Source: Catenaria anguillulae PL171 (lineage: Eukaryota; Blastocladiomycota; Blastocladiomycetes; Blastocladiales; Catenariaceae). Taken from it: a stretch of DNA of 64,000 bases. The stretch spans positions 47,595 to 111,594 of the forward strand of contig MCFL01000075.1 in assembly GCA_002102555.1 (NCBI GenBank), read 5' to 3'. The position numbers were made by a program, and so were the translations under genes. Below, one piece after another: positions 1 through 9,952 of the stretch. Each line of letters begins with the position of its first letter. The first letter of the stretch is position 1. Below the pieces are notes generated by a model. That model was not told the origin of the DNA. It ran no database searches and was given only the letters and a program-made list of their open reading frames with translations.

Positions 1-2198
1 CCCGTGACCCGCGGCGTGTAGTAGGGCAAATCAAACATGTTTGGCCACAGAGCATTGGCAGGCAAGCGCGTCACATTGCCCGTGATGGGCGGCTGGCACG
101 GGATCATGGCATGGAACCGAGCTGCAAGTGGTAAACCGGGAATCCCAAGTAGGTGTGTGCGAGCGGGTCCTGGGCGCGACCCAATTGGCACGTCGCGAGA
201 CGAACAAATGATGGCTGTTGGAATGGTTTTCCATGCCTTGGCCTCGACGTCGTACGCTTGGTAGTTGGACATGGATCCGCGTGGGTGCATGCAGACGCCT
301 GGGTTGCAGAACTTTGGGATCTGTGCCGGGTTGCCGCCGGCAGCTGCCAGCGCTTGTGGTGTGGGTGGGACACACAGGACGTGGATGCGGGCCGTGGGCA
401 GGTTGGATTCGGCAATGTAAATGTAGCGCGATAGCTCGTCGGGCGCGGCAAAGAAGGCGAGAGGGACAACAAGCCACATGCAGGTCGCAAGAAAGGTCAA
501 GATCCAGCGGAACGATTTGAAAACAACAGAGTCGTGCATGCGGTCGGATTTGGAATTGGAATTGGGTGCACTTTCGGATCTGGCCGTGCCGCCGCAGGTG
601 AGCACACGGGCGGCAAATGCGAGGAACAAGTGTGAGCCCATACGCGCGAGTGAAAGAGACGACAGGACGAGCTTGGTGAGTGTGAGCACGTTGGCGTCGT
701 GCGGGCCCAAGTTGGTCAGAATGACGAGCATGCCGAGCGAATCGCGCAGGACGAGCTGGCCCAAGCCAAGCAGTTTTGCTTGGTTGATGGCTCCGTTCGA
801 CCACTGCTCCCACTCCGAGTCCGCCAACCACAGGATCGCACGTAAAAAGTCTCCTGGGTGCTTGTCAACCACCACTTGCGCGATGTTTTGCATGTGAATG
901 TGAAGAAAAAAACCGGCCGAGACAGATGACACGAGTGCAACGTAAAACATGGAGTAGGCCGTGTCGAGCCCCCCGTCAAATGGCGAGACTAGGGCGTAGC
1001 AGCCAAAGTGGTAGGTGGCAAGGTAAACGAAACCAAGAAGCAGATCGAGGAACTCGGAAAGGAGGACGCCGAGGTACATGAGAATGACGTATTTCCGGTC
1101 AAACGTGAGCGCTGGCCATTGAATTGGCGGGTCATCTGCTGCGGGATCGGGCTTGCCACCTGGGTCACTGCCGCCACTATTGGACGAAGCCGGCTCAGAA
1201 GCAACCGAGCGGCCGTCCTCACTCGAGCTCATACTCGCTGAGGCCTTGATTGCAGGTGCGGCAGACTTTTCGTCGTCAGCACACTTATTGGCGTCGCGGA
1301 TTGGGCGCGTCACAACAGGCGGCGGTGAGGACAACTTGGCAGCAGTCCCAACAGATTCCGTCTCTCCCAGCGGCACGTCGGAAAATTCTGTGCTCGCCAC
1401 CTCTTGCTTGAGCTCGCGCAACGGAGACTGCCCCACCGGCGACCGGATAAAGGACGATGGCGACTTAACCGCCATCATGGGCACCAGCGGAGTCGGACTG
1501 GAACGCGTTCCCACACCGCCAATTCCGACTGGCGATCGTGGACTGGAGCCAGAAAGTGACCGGGGCGACGCCATAGGAAGCGGTACACTTGATGTATTAA
1601 CGGGAACAGGAGAAGAGAGAGAGAATGGCGATGGAGCGCCCGTCATGGGAGTCGGCTCGGGCAAGTCGATTTGGCGCGCATCCTGCTCCCCGGGTGTAGT
1701 CTCAAAGAGAAAGTCCATATCAGGATCGATCGGGCGCTTTTTGCCCAAGTTGGGGAGCGTGGGCTCGTCGGAGGTGAGCACATTTGCTGGGACAGCAGCT
1801 GTGGCAGGCTGAACGTGCAGGCCAACGTCCGTGCTGGCCTGCCAGAGGAGATCCGAAGCGAACGGGTCCGAGGCGTCATTATCCAGTTGTTCTAATGCAT
1901 TATCGTTGATTGGTGCTTCGGCACGATGTTCTACATTCTGTGGTCCAGGGAACGGTGCTGAGACGCCCTGGTCTTGGGGAATTGTAGGCTCATGGTTGTG
2001 GTTGTCGACGTGACATGACACATGTTCGGTGGTCGCCTGGCCGGGCGGAGGTAGATCTGGCGGTGATGACATGACTCTATTCCGTGGCTGACTGCTCAGT
2101 TGCTGGTAGCCCCGACCAAGTGCATGGAGATGGAGATGTTGAGGAGCAGGTAGCCTGCGCGAAGTAGACGTGTCAGCCACTTCCAACGTGCGCGTCAT
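1..2198 (-). CDS. Multi-pass membrane protein with long disordered N-terminus, C-terminus cut by window edge
   Basis: I do not recognise this protein. One frame is open on the minus strand from the ATG at 2198 to the left edge without a stop. An internal in-frame ATG at 2072 is an alternative start, and a TGA lies upstream of 2198. Roughly the first 370 residues are polar and rich in Ser, Pro and acidic residues, with many SP pairs (for example RSPVGQSPLR) that could be phosphorylation sites. Hydrophobic helices follow, beginning with YVILMYLGVLLSEFLDLLL, then a segment near YSMFYVALVSS and another near WILTFLATCMWLVVPLAFF. A Cys-containing, non-hydrophobic loop follows (PKFCNPGVCMHPRGS). The layout suggests an integral membrane protein with a cytosolic regulatory tail. 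It faces the MPE1-like gene across about 170 bp, so the two probably share a promoter region. No catalytic motif is visible. Confidence 0.7.
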   Translation of the reverse strand, partial: MTRTLEVADTSTSRRLPAPQHLHLHALGRGYQQLSSQPRNRVMSSPPDLPPPGQATTEHVSCHVDNHNHEPTIPQDQGVSAPFPGPQNVEHRAEAPINDNALEQLDNDASDPFASDLLWQASTDVGLHVQPATAAVPANVLTSDEPTLPNLGKKRPIDPDMDFLFETTPGEQDARQIDLPEPTPMTGAPSPFSLSSPVPVNTSSVPLPMASPRSLSGSSPRSPVGIGGVGTRSSPTPLVPMMAVKSPSSFIRSPVGQSPLRELKQEVASTEFSDVPLGETESVGTAAKLSSPPPVVTRPIRDANKCADDEKSAAPAIKASASMSSSEDGRSVASEPASSNSGGSDPGGKPDPAADDPPIQWPALTFDRKYVILMYLGVLLSEFLDLLLGFVYLATYHFGCYALVSPFDGGLDTAYSMFYVALVSSVSAGFFLHIHMQNIAQVVVDKHPGDFLRAILWLADSEWEQWSNGAINQAKLLGLGQLVLRDSLGMLVILTNLGPHDANVLTLTKLVLSSLSLARMGSHLFLAFAARVLTCGGTARSESAPNSNSKSDRMHDSVVFKSFRWILTFLATCMWLVVPLAFFAAPDELSRYIYIAESNLPTARIHVLCVPPTPQALAAAGGNPAQIPKFCNPGVCMHPRGSMSNYQAYDVEAKAWKTIPTAIICSSRDVPIGSRPGPARTHLLGIPGLPLAARFHAMIPCQPPITGNVTRLPANALWPNMFDLPYYTPRVT

Positions 2199-2367
2199 CC
2201 CGAGGTGAGTGCGAACAGGCAAAACGTTCGCTTGGCGTGGGCCGTCGATCAAACTCGAAGCGATCTCATCTCATTGACTTCGACAGCCAAGACTACTTAT
2301 CGAATCGGACACTTCGACATTCAATGAAAGGCATACCAGTGCAAAACCAAGCGCAAATGTAACTACC

Positions 2368-4238
2368 ATGTCGTACATTCACTACAAGTTCAAATCCGCG
2401 AAAACCCACGACTCGCTAGTCGTCGACGGCATGGGCATGACCGCCTTTGACCTCAAGCGAGAGATTGTACGCGCAAAGAAGCTCAAGGGCGAAGACTTTG
2501 ACCTGGTCCTGTCCAATGCCGAGTCGCTCGAGGAGTACAAGAACGACCGCGCACTGGTCCCCCGTAACTCGTCCATCATTGTGCGCCGTATCCCGGTTCC
2601 CGACGCAAAGAAGCGCGGTATTCCTGCTGGAACCGCCAAGTACAACACGGACGATTTGCACATGGGGTTGCCAACGGTTCAGGATGATTCTTTGGTGGGT
2701 GGTCAAGGTGGTGGTGCAGGGGCTCAAAGGGAGTTGGTACCAGTGTCGCACCGCGGCAGTGCAGGCGCAGGCGGGGCAGCCACGGGTCCCAGTTTGTTTG
2801 GCAATAGCGGTGGGCGGTACGGTGGCGGTATTCCTGGTCTCGGTGGCGTTCCAGGTATCAGTGGCACCGCAGGCGCGAATGACGACGATCCCTTGGATGG
2901 GTTGACGGAAGAGGAGAGGATTCGAGCCGTCATGAGCGAAGGGACGTCGTACTGGCAGCAGACGCAGGACAAGCTTGGAAGGTATGTACATGGTGAGTGC
3001 TCCGAGTGTATCATTGTGAAAATATATGCTCATTGCTGCATTTCTCTTGTACTCCCCTTAGCATGCGCCGTGTCGCCTACACTTCCAACCAATCACGCCC
3101 GCGTCCCGGCGGCCCTGGACAGTTTGGAGGAGGTGGTGATCGCAACAACGGCCCTGGCGGCAATCAACGCTTTCCACCAGGTAAGCCACCTCCGCCCACG
3201 TATGTGTGCCATCGATGCGGTGTCAAGGGTCATTACATTCAAGACTGTCCGACCAACGGCGATGACACATTCAACAAGCCCAAGATCAAGCGCACCACGG
3301 GTATCCCGAAGAGCTTCTTGCGTGAAATTGATGCAAGCGAGTTGACCTCGGATGGCGCGCCGTCGGCTGTGATGGTCAATCCCGAGGGCAAGATTGTGCA
3401 GTTTGTGAGCAATGAGTACGGCTACAATCTTTTTCTGTTTCCGTATCTGTTGAGTTCGAGACTCACGGTGTTTGCGCGTGCGTGCAGGGGCGAATGGAAT
3501 CGGATTCAGAGCAAGCTCACGGCCGCAACATACACGGGTGACGATTCGAGCACCGCGCGCGACAACATGCCCGTGCCGGAAGACTTGCAGTGTCGCATTT
3601 GCCGCAAGTTGCTCAAGGAAGCCGTCGAGTTATCGTGCTGCCGGTCCAATTTTTGCGATTCATGTACGTTTTCTCCCCTTTATTCACAAATCAGCCACTT
3701 TTTCACTCATTTCAAACGCACAGGTATCCGCTCCAGTCTCACCTCGGATGGCCCACTGCGCATGACTTGCCCCGTGTGCACTTCCAAGGCGACGCCCGAC
3801 AACATCCTGCCCAGCCCAACTACCCGGCGTCTGGTTGCACAATTTGTTCGCGACCGGATCGTCCGCCAATCACAATCGCAATCGCAATCATCTGGCCCGC
3901 AGTCGTCATTCAACAGCAGCAATCATAACGAGTCCCTCCCGCCTCCCCCGCCTGGGCCGTCGGCATGGCGCAACAACAACCCCGGGGGCCCCGGTGGGTA
4001 TCCGCCACCGCCGTCGCAGCTTCAACACCATCAGCCTCCGCCACCACGGATTTCGCAGGTGAATGTGGGTGGGTCGTCGCTGGACCAACGCATTTCATTC
4101 CGCGGGCCAGGCATGACAGCGGCAGCCAGCGGCGCAAGTGGACCCCCGCAAGTCAAGCGGCCAGCGTCGGCGCTCGATTCGGGGTCGGGATCAGGAGCAG
4201 ATGCAGAACGGGCGACCAAGCGGGCGCATTATGGATAG
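2368..4238 (+). CDS. MPE1: MPE1/RBBP6-like cleavage and polyadenylation factor subunit (DWNN, zinc knuckle, RING)
   Basis: Four exons (2368-2981, 3062-3415, 3488-3663, 3724-4238) give a 552-residue protein with all phases matching. The N-terminus is a ubiquitin-like DWNN domain beginning MSYIHYKFKSAK and ending near SSIIVRRIPV. A CCHC zinc knuckle follows (CHRCGVKGHYIQDCP), then a RING/U-box-like module (CRICRKLLKEAVEL, SCCRSNFCDSC, CPVC) split by the third intron. The tail is Pro/Gly/Gln-rich and ends in basic residues. Domain order and length match yeast Mpe1 and the N-terminal part of animal RBBP6. Mpe1 is a subunit of the nuclear cleavage and polyadenylation factor and is needed for pre-mRNA 3' end processing; the RING suggests E3 ubiquitin ligase activity. 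The product assignment is strong. That it acts in the complex here is inferred from the family. Confidence 0.93.
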
Positions 4239-4525
4239 GGCCTGTTGCTTTGCGTGCATATCTTTGTGCATATGTTTACTTCGGTTTCTCTATATCGATT
4301 TTCCTTTTCGACATCATCATTCCATCATTGGTTTGGCCTTTGGTTGTTCCAACAGGTCCGCGGTAACACGCCTTGCTCTTTGGGGCAGGGTCGTATGAAA
4401 ATGCCCTCGACTTATTTGGTTGGATGGACGATTGTTTCCAGGTTGATTGACGAGACATCATTCAAGATGTTTACTGATTGTACCAGACACTGGAATCGGT
4501 CACTTTAGACTCAATCTCACATGGG

Positions 4526-6095
4526 CTATCCGTAAAGCCGCGTGTGACATGGTACGCAAAACGCCTTGCCCTCCTTCTCCTTGAACGGCATCTACAAAAG
4601 TCATGCCACCACGAGCGTCAGCAATGTTGCACGACACATGACACGAGAAAACAGGCATACCTTGTTCAAGTTCTTCTGGCAGTACCCACATGAAAAATGC
4701 TCCAAGTGCCACTTTTTACCCATAGCATTGACGCATTTGCCCACAATCGGCCGGTTGCACCCCGGACACAAGCTCCCGCGCTTCAAATGGTAATGCACCT
4801 CGCAATACGGCTTACCTTCGTGCGCGAAGAACGTCCCGCCAGCAAACGCGCCTTTGCATTCTGCGCACACAAAACAGCTCGGGTGCCAGCTTTGCTGCAG
4901 CGCGGCAACACAGTCTGCCATGACTGGCTTGCCGCACGCGCCACACGGCGGGGCAAACAGGGCAAAGTAATCCTCGTCGCAGTATGCCTTGCCCTGGTGT
5001 TCCATGAACCCGACACCGGTCAGTGGCTTGCCACACTGCGAGCAGAAAAAGTGGTCTGGGTGCCATTGCTGCCCGAGCGCCGTAACGCATCGGTCCGTGA
5101 TGGCGGTCGAGCAGTAGGCGCACCGTGGCGCGACAAGATCCGAGTGGTGTGTTTGGCAGTACAGAGCGCCTTGGTGCTCGTAAAACGTGGTGGCGGTCAG
5201 GACTTTGGCGCAAATGGTGCACGCGAGGTGGTCCAGGTGCCAGTCTTGGCCGAGGGCTTGCACATAGGCGCCGTTGATAGGTTGATGGCATGCGGCGCAA
5301 GTACGATCATGCTCGGTTGGGTTGGGAGTGGAGAGGGTGGAGGAGGATTTCGGGAGATGTGTGGACGTGGACGTTGTGCTGGTAACGGAGGTGGGCGCGG
5401 GCGAGCAGCAGAGTCAGATGATGGTGGAGGTAGAGGTGGCATAGGATGAGCGAGCGAACTCGTCGAGGATGGGCTCTTGATCCATGCAGGTGAGGGCGGT
5501 TGCTGTTGAATGGGGGGCTTGGCGATGCATTGCTTGAGCTGCTTGATACACTCTCTAAATGTTGCGAAACATGGGAAGGACGTTTATCTTGCGGAACAGG
5601 TTCACCTATTGGGAGGGAAGGCGGTCGGTCCGAGTCGGGGTGGTCTTGTAATCCCACAGCCGCCTGCACCTTGAAGGTGAGCGACTCTGATCGGGGCATT
5701 TTCTGATTCGTTCCGGCGCTCGCAGCGCTTGGGCTCGGATCCAAAGGACCACTATGGGCATGAGGTTGATGCATGGCCTGAGGAGGCGGCGGCGTCTTGA
5801 TGGCATCCGCCATGACCGAGGCAAACCCAGCGGCGACATTTTCGCCGACGGACACGGGCGATGGCGATGAGCCGGTTAGGCCACCGGAATTGACGTGAGT
5901 GTCTGGGTCACGAATTCAAGCTCCACGAGCAGCTGATCTGTTTTAACCACGTCAATCTATTCGTCAGTTTCATGGTTGGTTGAATGTTGTGTCGTTGGGA
6001 GAACCAAGTGGACGACGCGACGATGGGAACCGAGGAGCGTGGACAGTGGAGAGGGAAGCGTCACATCATGAGGTTGACTTACCGAGTTCGTCCAT
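4526..6095 (-). CDS. Paxillin-like protein: N-terminal LD motif and four C-terminal LIM domains
   Basis: Exon 1 is only 13 nt (6083-6095) with a gtaagt donor. Joined to the exon starting at 5937 it reads MDELDQLLVELEF, a clear paxillin LD motif. The LIM exon (lower end 4661) and last exon (4526-4591) encode four LIM domains, starting CAACHQPINGAYVQ, CAYCSTAITDRCV, CGACGKPVMADCV and CPGCNRPIVGKCV. The last LIM domain is completed only after splicing (NLNKMPFKEKEGKAFCVPC). Paxillins are adhesion scaffolds: LD motifs bind partners such as FAK or vinculin, and LIM domains target cortical or adhesion sites. The exons between about 5340 and 5900 are unresolved: at least two frames carry Ser/Pro-rich linker sequence and I could not find one unique splice solution. 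Family membership is firm; the linker is not. Confidence 0.85.
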
Positions 6096-6332
6096 CCTGA
6101 GTGAATGAACAAATAAATGTTCTTGATTGCATCAAGTACTTGTCTCCTTCCGCTTGCCAGGATCCTTTTCTTCGTAAATCTCGAGTAACACTCGCACCCA
6201 ATTGCAGGGGTGGAATGCACGCGAGCTGGATCGAGGGATGGAGAGATCGATACCGAATGAAAGCAAGCACACAGCAAAGTGCCAATGAATATGAGATTAC
6301 ATATGCTCTCACGTTGAGCAATCCACAAGGCT
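6096..6332. promoter_or_regulatory. Bidirectional intergenic promoter region
   Basis: About 240 bp separate the start codons of the divergent paxillin-like gene and the gene at 6333. I see no distinct TATA element; the shared promoter role is inferred from geometry only. Confidence 0.35.
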
Positions 6333-6986
6333 ATGCAATTCCAACCTAACGACCAAGTTTCCCGGCGCCCGCCGTTACGACTGCCTGCCGGCGTTTGGCA
6401 CGCCGTCGCCCGCATAGTGCTTTCTCAGCATGAGCATGATGATCGTTGGCACCACGTGTTTCCCAAGCTCGACCGGTTCGCCATCTGCCAACCGCTGTGT
6501 GGCGGGATGCTCGAGCAAATGCTCGACAAGTTGCCTGCAGGTTGCAAAATTGAGTTGATGCCGCCAACGACCTCGTCGCGATCGCGGCCAGTGTGCGAGG
6601 CATTCACGTTTGGCGATTTGGTGCTCAAGTTTAAGGGGAAGCGGAATGCGAACGTGTGGCGGGCGCTGTTGAACCCGGCGGCGGTGCCGTTGCCATGCGG
6701 GTTGGTCAGAGACACAGTGATGGTGCACGTGGAGGAGACGGATCGGGCGTTGGTGGAGGTGCATGCGGACTTGGTGGCCAAGGTGGTGGTTAAGCTGTTG
6801 AGCCAGCATTTGCCCACTGCCATGCCTGGTGTGAGAATGAGGGTGGCTGCGACGAGGGAAAAAGAGCAAGTCGAGAAAGTGTTCTTCAAGGCATTCGCGA
6901 CGTCTGGTTGTGAGGCAAATGTGTATTCGCCGGATACGGACGTGGAAATTGATGTGCATCATGATCAGGATGATGTTCGGAACTGA
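6333..6986 (+). CDS. Hypothetical protein, single exon, 217 aa
   Basis: I do not recognise this protein. The frame opens at ATG 6333, runs 217 codons and ends with an acidic, His-containing tail (DVEIDVHHDQDDVRN). The strand choice rests on codon use: third positions are G/C-rich on the plus strand, as in neighbouring genes. The middle has alternating hydrophobic residues (AFTFGDLVLKFKGKRNANVW, TVMVHVEETDRALVEVHADL) that look like beta strands of a compact domain. There is no signal peptide or membrane segment. It ends about 100 bp from the convergent MFS gene and starts across a short region from the paxillin-like gene. A competing open frame on the minus strand overlaps most of it; I consider that a shadow. 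A missed 5' exon is possible. Confidence 0.5.
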   Translation: MQFQPNDQVSRRPPLRLPAGVWHAVARIVLSQHEHDDRWHHVFPKLDRFAICQPLCGGMLEQMLDKLPAGCKIELMPPTTSSRSRPVCEAFTFGDLVLKFKGKRNANVWRALLNPAAVPLPCGLVRDTVMVHVEETDRALVEVHADLVAKVVVKLLSQHLPTAMPGVRMRVAATREKEQVEKVFFKAFATSGCEANVYSPDTDVEIDVHHDQDDVRN

Positions 6987-7091
6987 GAATGCAATGTCGT
7001 AATTGAAGACTATGTACAGAAACACAACAACAGCAGGTATACTTGACACTCCCTAACCGTGTCACAAACCATGAGCGCAAAAGGACATCCT

Positions 7092-9251
7092 TTACTTGGA
7101 CGGATCCAAAAGGGCCAAGCACACTGCCCAGCCAAGCACCATGAAAAACGCCATCAACCCCAACATGAACCTTCCCCACCACATGCGCCGTGCGCTAATG
7201 ACGGGTCCATGGTGGCCATTGACCTGCGCCGTCCCATACGTCGGCGTTGACGGCCGCAGCAAATCCTCGCCCTCACCTTGCCCCTCCTCATCAGCCTCGT
7301 CTCCCATCACATGCTCCCTGCGCATAGGCCTCCTCCGCGTGCGAATTCGCACTTGCCCATTTTCCATGCGATTCAAAATCGCCGGCCGCTCCTTGGCATC
7401 CGCACTCAGCACGCCCGACTCGACCGCATCCATGACCCACAAACCAACACTAAACACAAGCGCCAGAACCGTGACTGCCACGAGCACCGCCAAGGGCCAC
7501 GTGTACCCGCCCGAAATATCCTGCAGCCATCCGAGCGTGGGATCCAGCAATGTCGACGCAATGTTTGTCAACGACTTGTAAATACCGAGCGCGGTACCCA
7601 TGGATTTCGGGCCAATCAAGAGACCCACGGCCGACACCATGGCGACGGGGCCAGTGGTCAGCGACATGGAAAACAGCAGCAGGGCAATGTACGGCGGCCA
7701 GTGCGCAAGTGAGAGCAGCACAAAGCTCGCGAGCAGCGCAACCGACGCGCCCACGAGATGCTCGGGCCGACGGCCATACTTGTCCATGAGGTATCCGAGC
7801 CCGGGCGCGCCAAACACGGGCAGCAATTGGCCCAGCGAGGCGTTGAAGGCGGCCAGAGCTTCCGGTTGGTGGAACCGCTGCATGATGAGTTCGGGGGCAA
7901 TATGCAAGAAAGCGGTCCAGGCAGATCCGAGCGTAAAGCTGAGTCCGGCAACGAGCCAAAAGGCCATCGGGAAGAGGTACACGTCCGAGAGGTTGAATGC
8001 GGTTTTGGCGCGGATTTTCGCCAGTTCCGAGACAGAGTACAGGCCGGCGTCGCCTTGTGTGATGCGTGGCGCGTGGAGAGGAGCAGGAGAAGAGTGATGA
8101 TGGGCGGTTGAAGACGACGAGGTTGGCAGGTCGAGCGACGAGTCGATTCTGATGTGATTTGTGGGAGCTAGGAGCGGGTGTTGAGCATGGTCCCCTTCAC
8201 GACTGGGCGCCACCGCATTTGTGTTCGTGGTGGTCGGCAACCGATAAAACTTGCGCATGCCCGCGACGTAAATCACGTCAATGATCCACGACGCCAAGCA
8301 CAGCACAAACGCGACCCAGAGCGAGTACCCGTACCACCCCGTGACATTCTTAATGGGCACCGTGACAAGCGTGGCCAAGAAACTCGCGAGCCGCGACGTT
8401 GCAATCTGTACGCCGACCGTGACGGCGAGCGCCGTGCCACGGAACCAGTGTGCGAGAATCGTATGTTGTACGGTAATCACTGTCATGGATCCAAGCCCGT
8501 ACAGAAGGCGGCCCATGACCATGAGCGCGAACGATTGCGCGTGTGCAGAGAGGGCAAACAGTAGGCCGCCCAACATGATGAGCGTGCACGACACGATCGA
8601 GCCATTGGACACGCCAAACGTGTCAATGAAGCGGCCACCAATCACGGGGATGATGGTGTTGACTAGACTGACAGCGGCTTGCAGGACGCCATATTGCTGT
8701 GAGAAACGTCGGCCTGTGAGAAAAAAAGAAGTGGGGAAACTGCGAGATGGTGACGAAAAGGAAAGCATACCGCATTGTTGATGCCAAGATCGGCCTTGAT
8801 TGAAGCCTTGAGTGCGCTGACTACGTGAGCCGAGTCTGTCATGTGGGTTCAGCGCAATTCGAGGGTTAGCTCGCCGAGACTTGAGTATGCAATGAGGGAA
8901 CAAACGTACAGTGACTGCCAAATCCAATGAGCAAAGTACACGAGAAGGCGAACAGCCGCCAACCGAGTGGAGCCTATCAATGAAAAATCCGCTTCAAGTC
9001 AGAATCCGCGTTGTTTGTCCCAGTCGTATGCCAAGCAACGAATGGGCACATACATTTGCGCGCTGATCTTGCGCTTGCGTGCGCAACTCGAGGCACACGT
9101 CGTCCTCGCGGTTCGAATTGTTGTGCGCCAGCGGCGCGACCGTAGCACATGGACAGTCGCCCGGGGCATTGCCCATGGCACACGAAATGGCGGCCGAGCT
9201 GGGCGCTGGTGAGGCGCGGCCTCGTTGGGGAGTGGACGGAGCAGTTGTCAT
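7092..9251 (-). CDS. Major facilitator superfamily transporter (MFSD1-like)
   Basis: Four exons (9054-9251, 8910-8973, 8771-8835, 7092-8696) splice in phase to 643 residues. The third intron ends at an AG followed by CAATATGG, giving the family-like join GINNAQYGVLQAAVSLVNT; a nearer AG would break the frame. Twelve membrane helices are likely. The first begins APLGWRLFAFSCTLLIGF, and a central hydrophilic loop of about 80 residues separates the halves. The second half carries the MFS loop signature as GYLMDKYGRRPEHLVG. The order resembles MFSD1-type carriers, which in animals are lysosomal dipeptide exporters; substrate here is unknown. A first-exon frame stays open upstream to an ATG at 9566, so the soluble N-terminus could be longer; I chose 9251, which has A at -3. 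Confidence 0.85.
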
Positions 9252-9952
9252 TTGCAACACGCTTGAAGTGGTCGGCGTAGTTGTCGAGGTCAGTACGTAT
9301 CTACTGGGCCGCGGGCGTTGCCAAGAGAGGGAGAGCAGGTCCCTTGTGCAGACTCTCTGTCGTCTGAGAGACTTTTCGAGAGAAATGTGCAGGGACCAGC
9401 AATTGTCACGAGATGATGGGCGGCTGGTGTTGCTTTTGAACGGCGACCAAGTGTGGGTTCGCCGCCGGCAAGCTGTCAGGTAAATTGCATGGGTTGTGAA
9501 CGTTGGGACATTGGTTGAAGAGCGTGGGAATACATGCGAGTGCAAGTTTATCGATGTGGAGCCCATCGATATCTGATACGATTTAGCCGTGAGATCGGCA
9601 CCTCGTCACCTGACCCGGCTTCCACTCAGCTATTGCACGCGTCGCTGTTTTGTCCGCACGCAGCAGTCGCGTCTGCCATGCTCTCGTTTCGAACATCTTG
9701 TTTCGAACATCTTGGGCAGCCGACGTTTCTATTGTGCAACATTGGCTTAAGGATACATCCCTGGAGAAGCCCATGAAGGAGAAGTTCGGGTTGGTTTGCT
9801 GTTGTCCTTCCCTAAAGATTAGTCCCTATTCCCTCACATTCCACTCCCAATCACATGCGCACTTCCCGTCAGGGCAAACCTTCCTCAAGGGATCCGCCTG
9901 TCAACACTTGAATCCATGCGATTGACTTACTCAATGTACCCAATGCAATATC
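9252..9952. other. Intergenic region between divergent genes
   Basis: No convincing gene. It contains the possible 5' extension of the MFS first exon (open to 9566) and must hold promoters for both flanking genes. A short direct duplication (gtttcgaacatcttg) occurs around 9685-9715. Confidence 0.4.

Noticed and set aside
6375-7049. Open frames opposite the gene at 6333-6986
   Set aside because: Composition (His/Arg/Leu-rich) and third-position bias fit an antisense shadow.
9252-9566. N-terminal extension of the MFS transporter to ATG 9566
   Set aside because: The frame is open but low-complexity and lacks family similarity; ATG 9251 has a better context. Not excluded.
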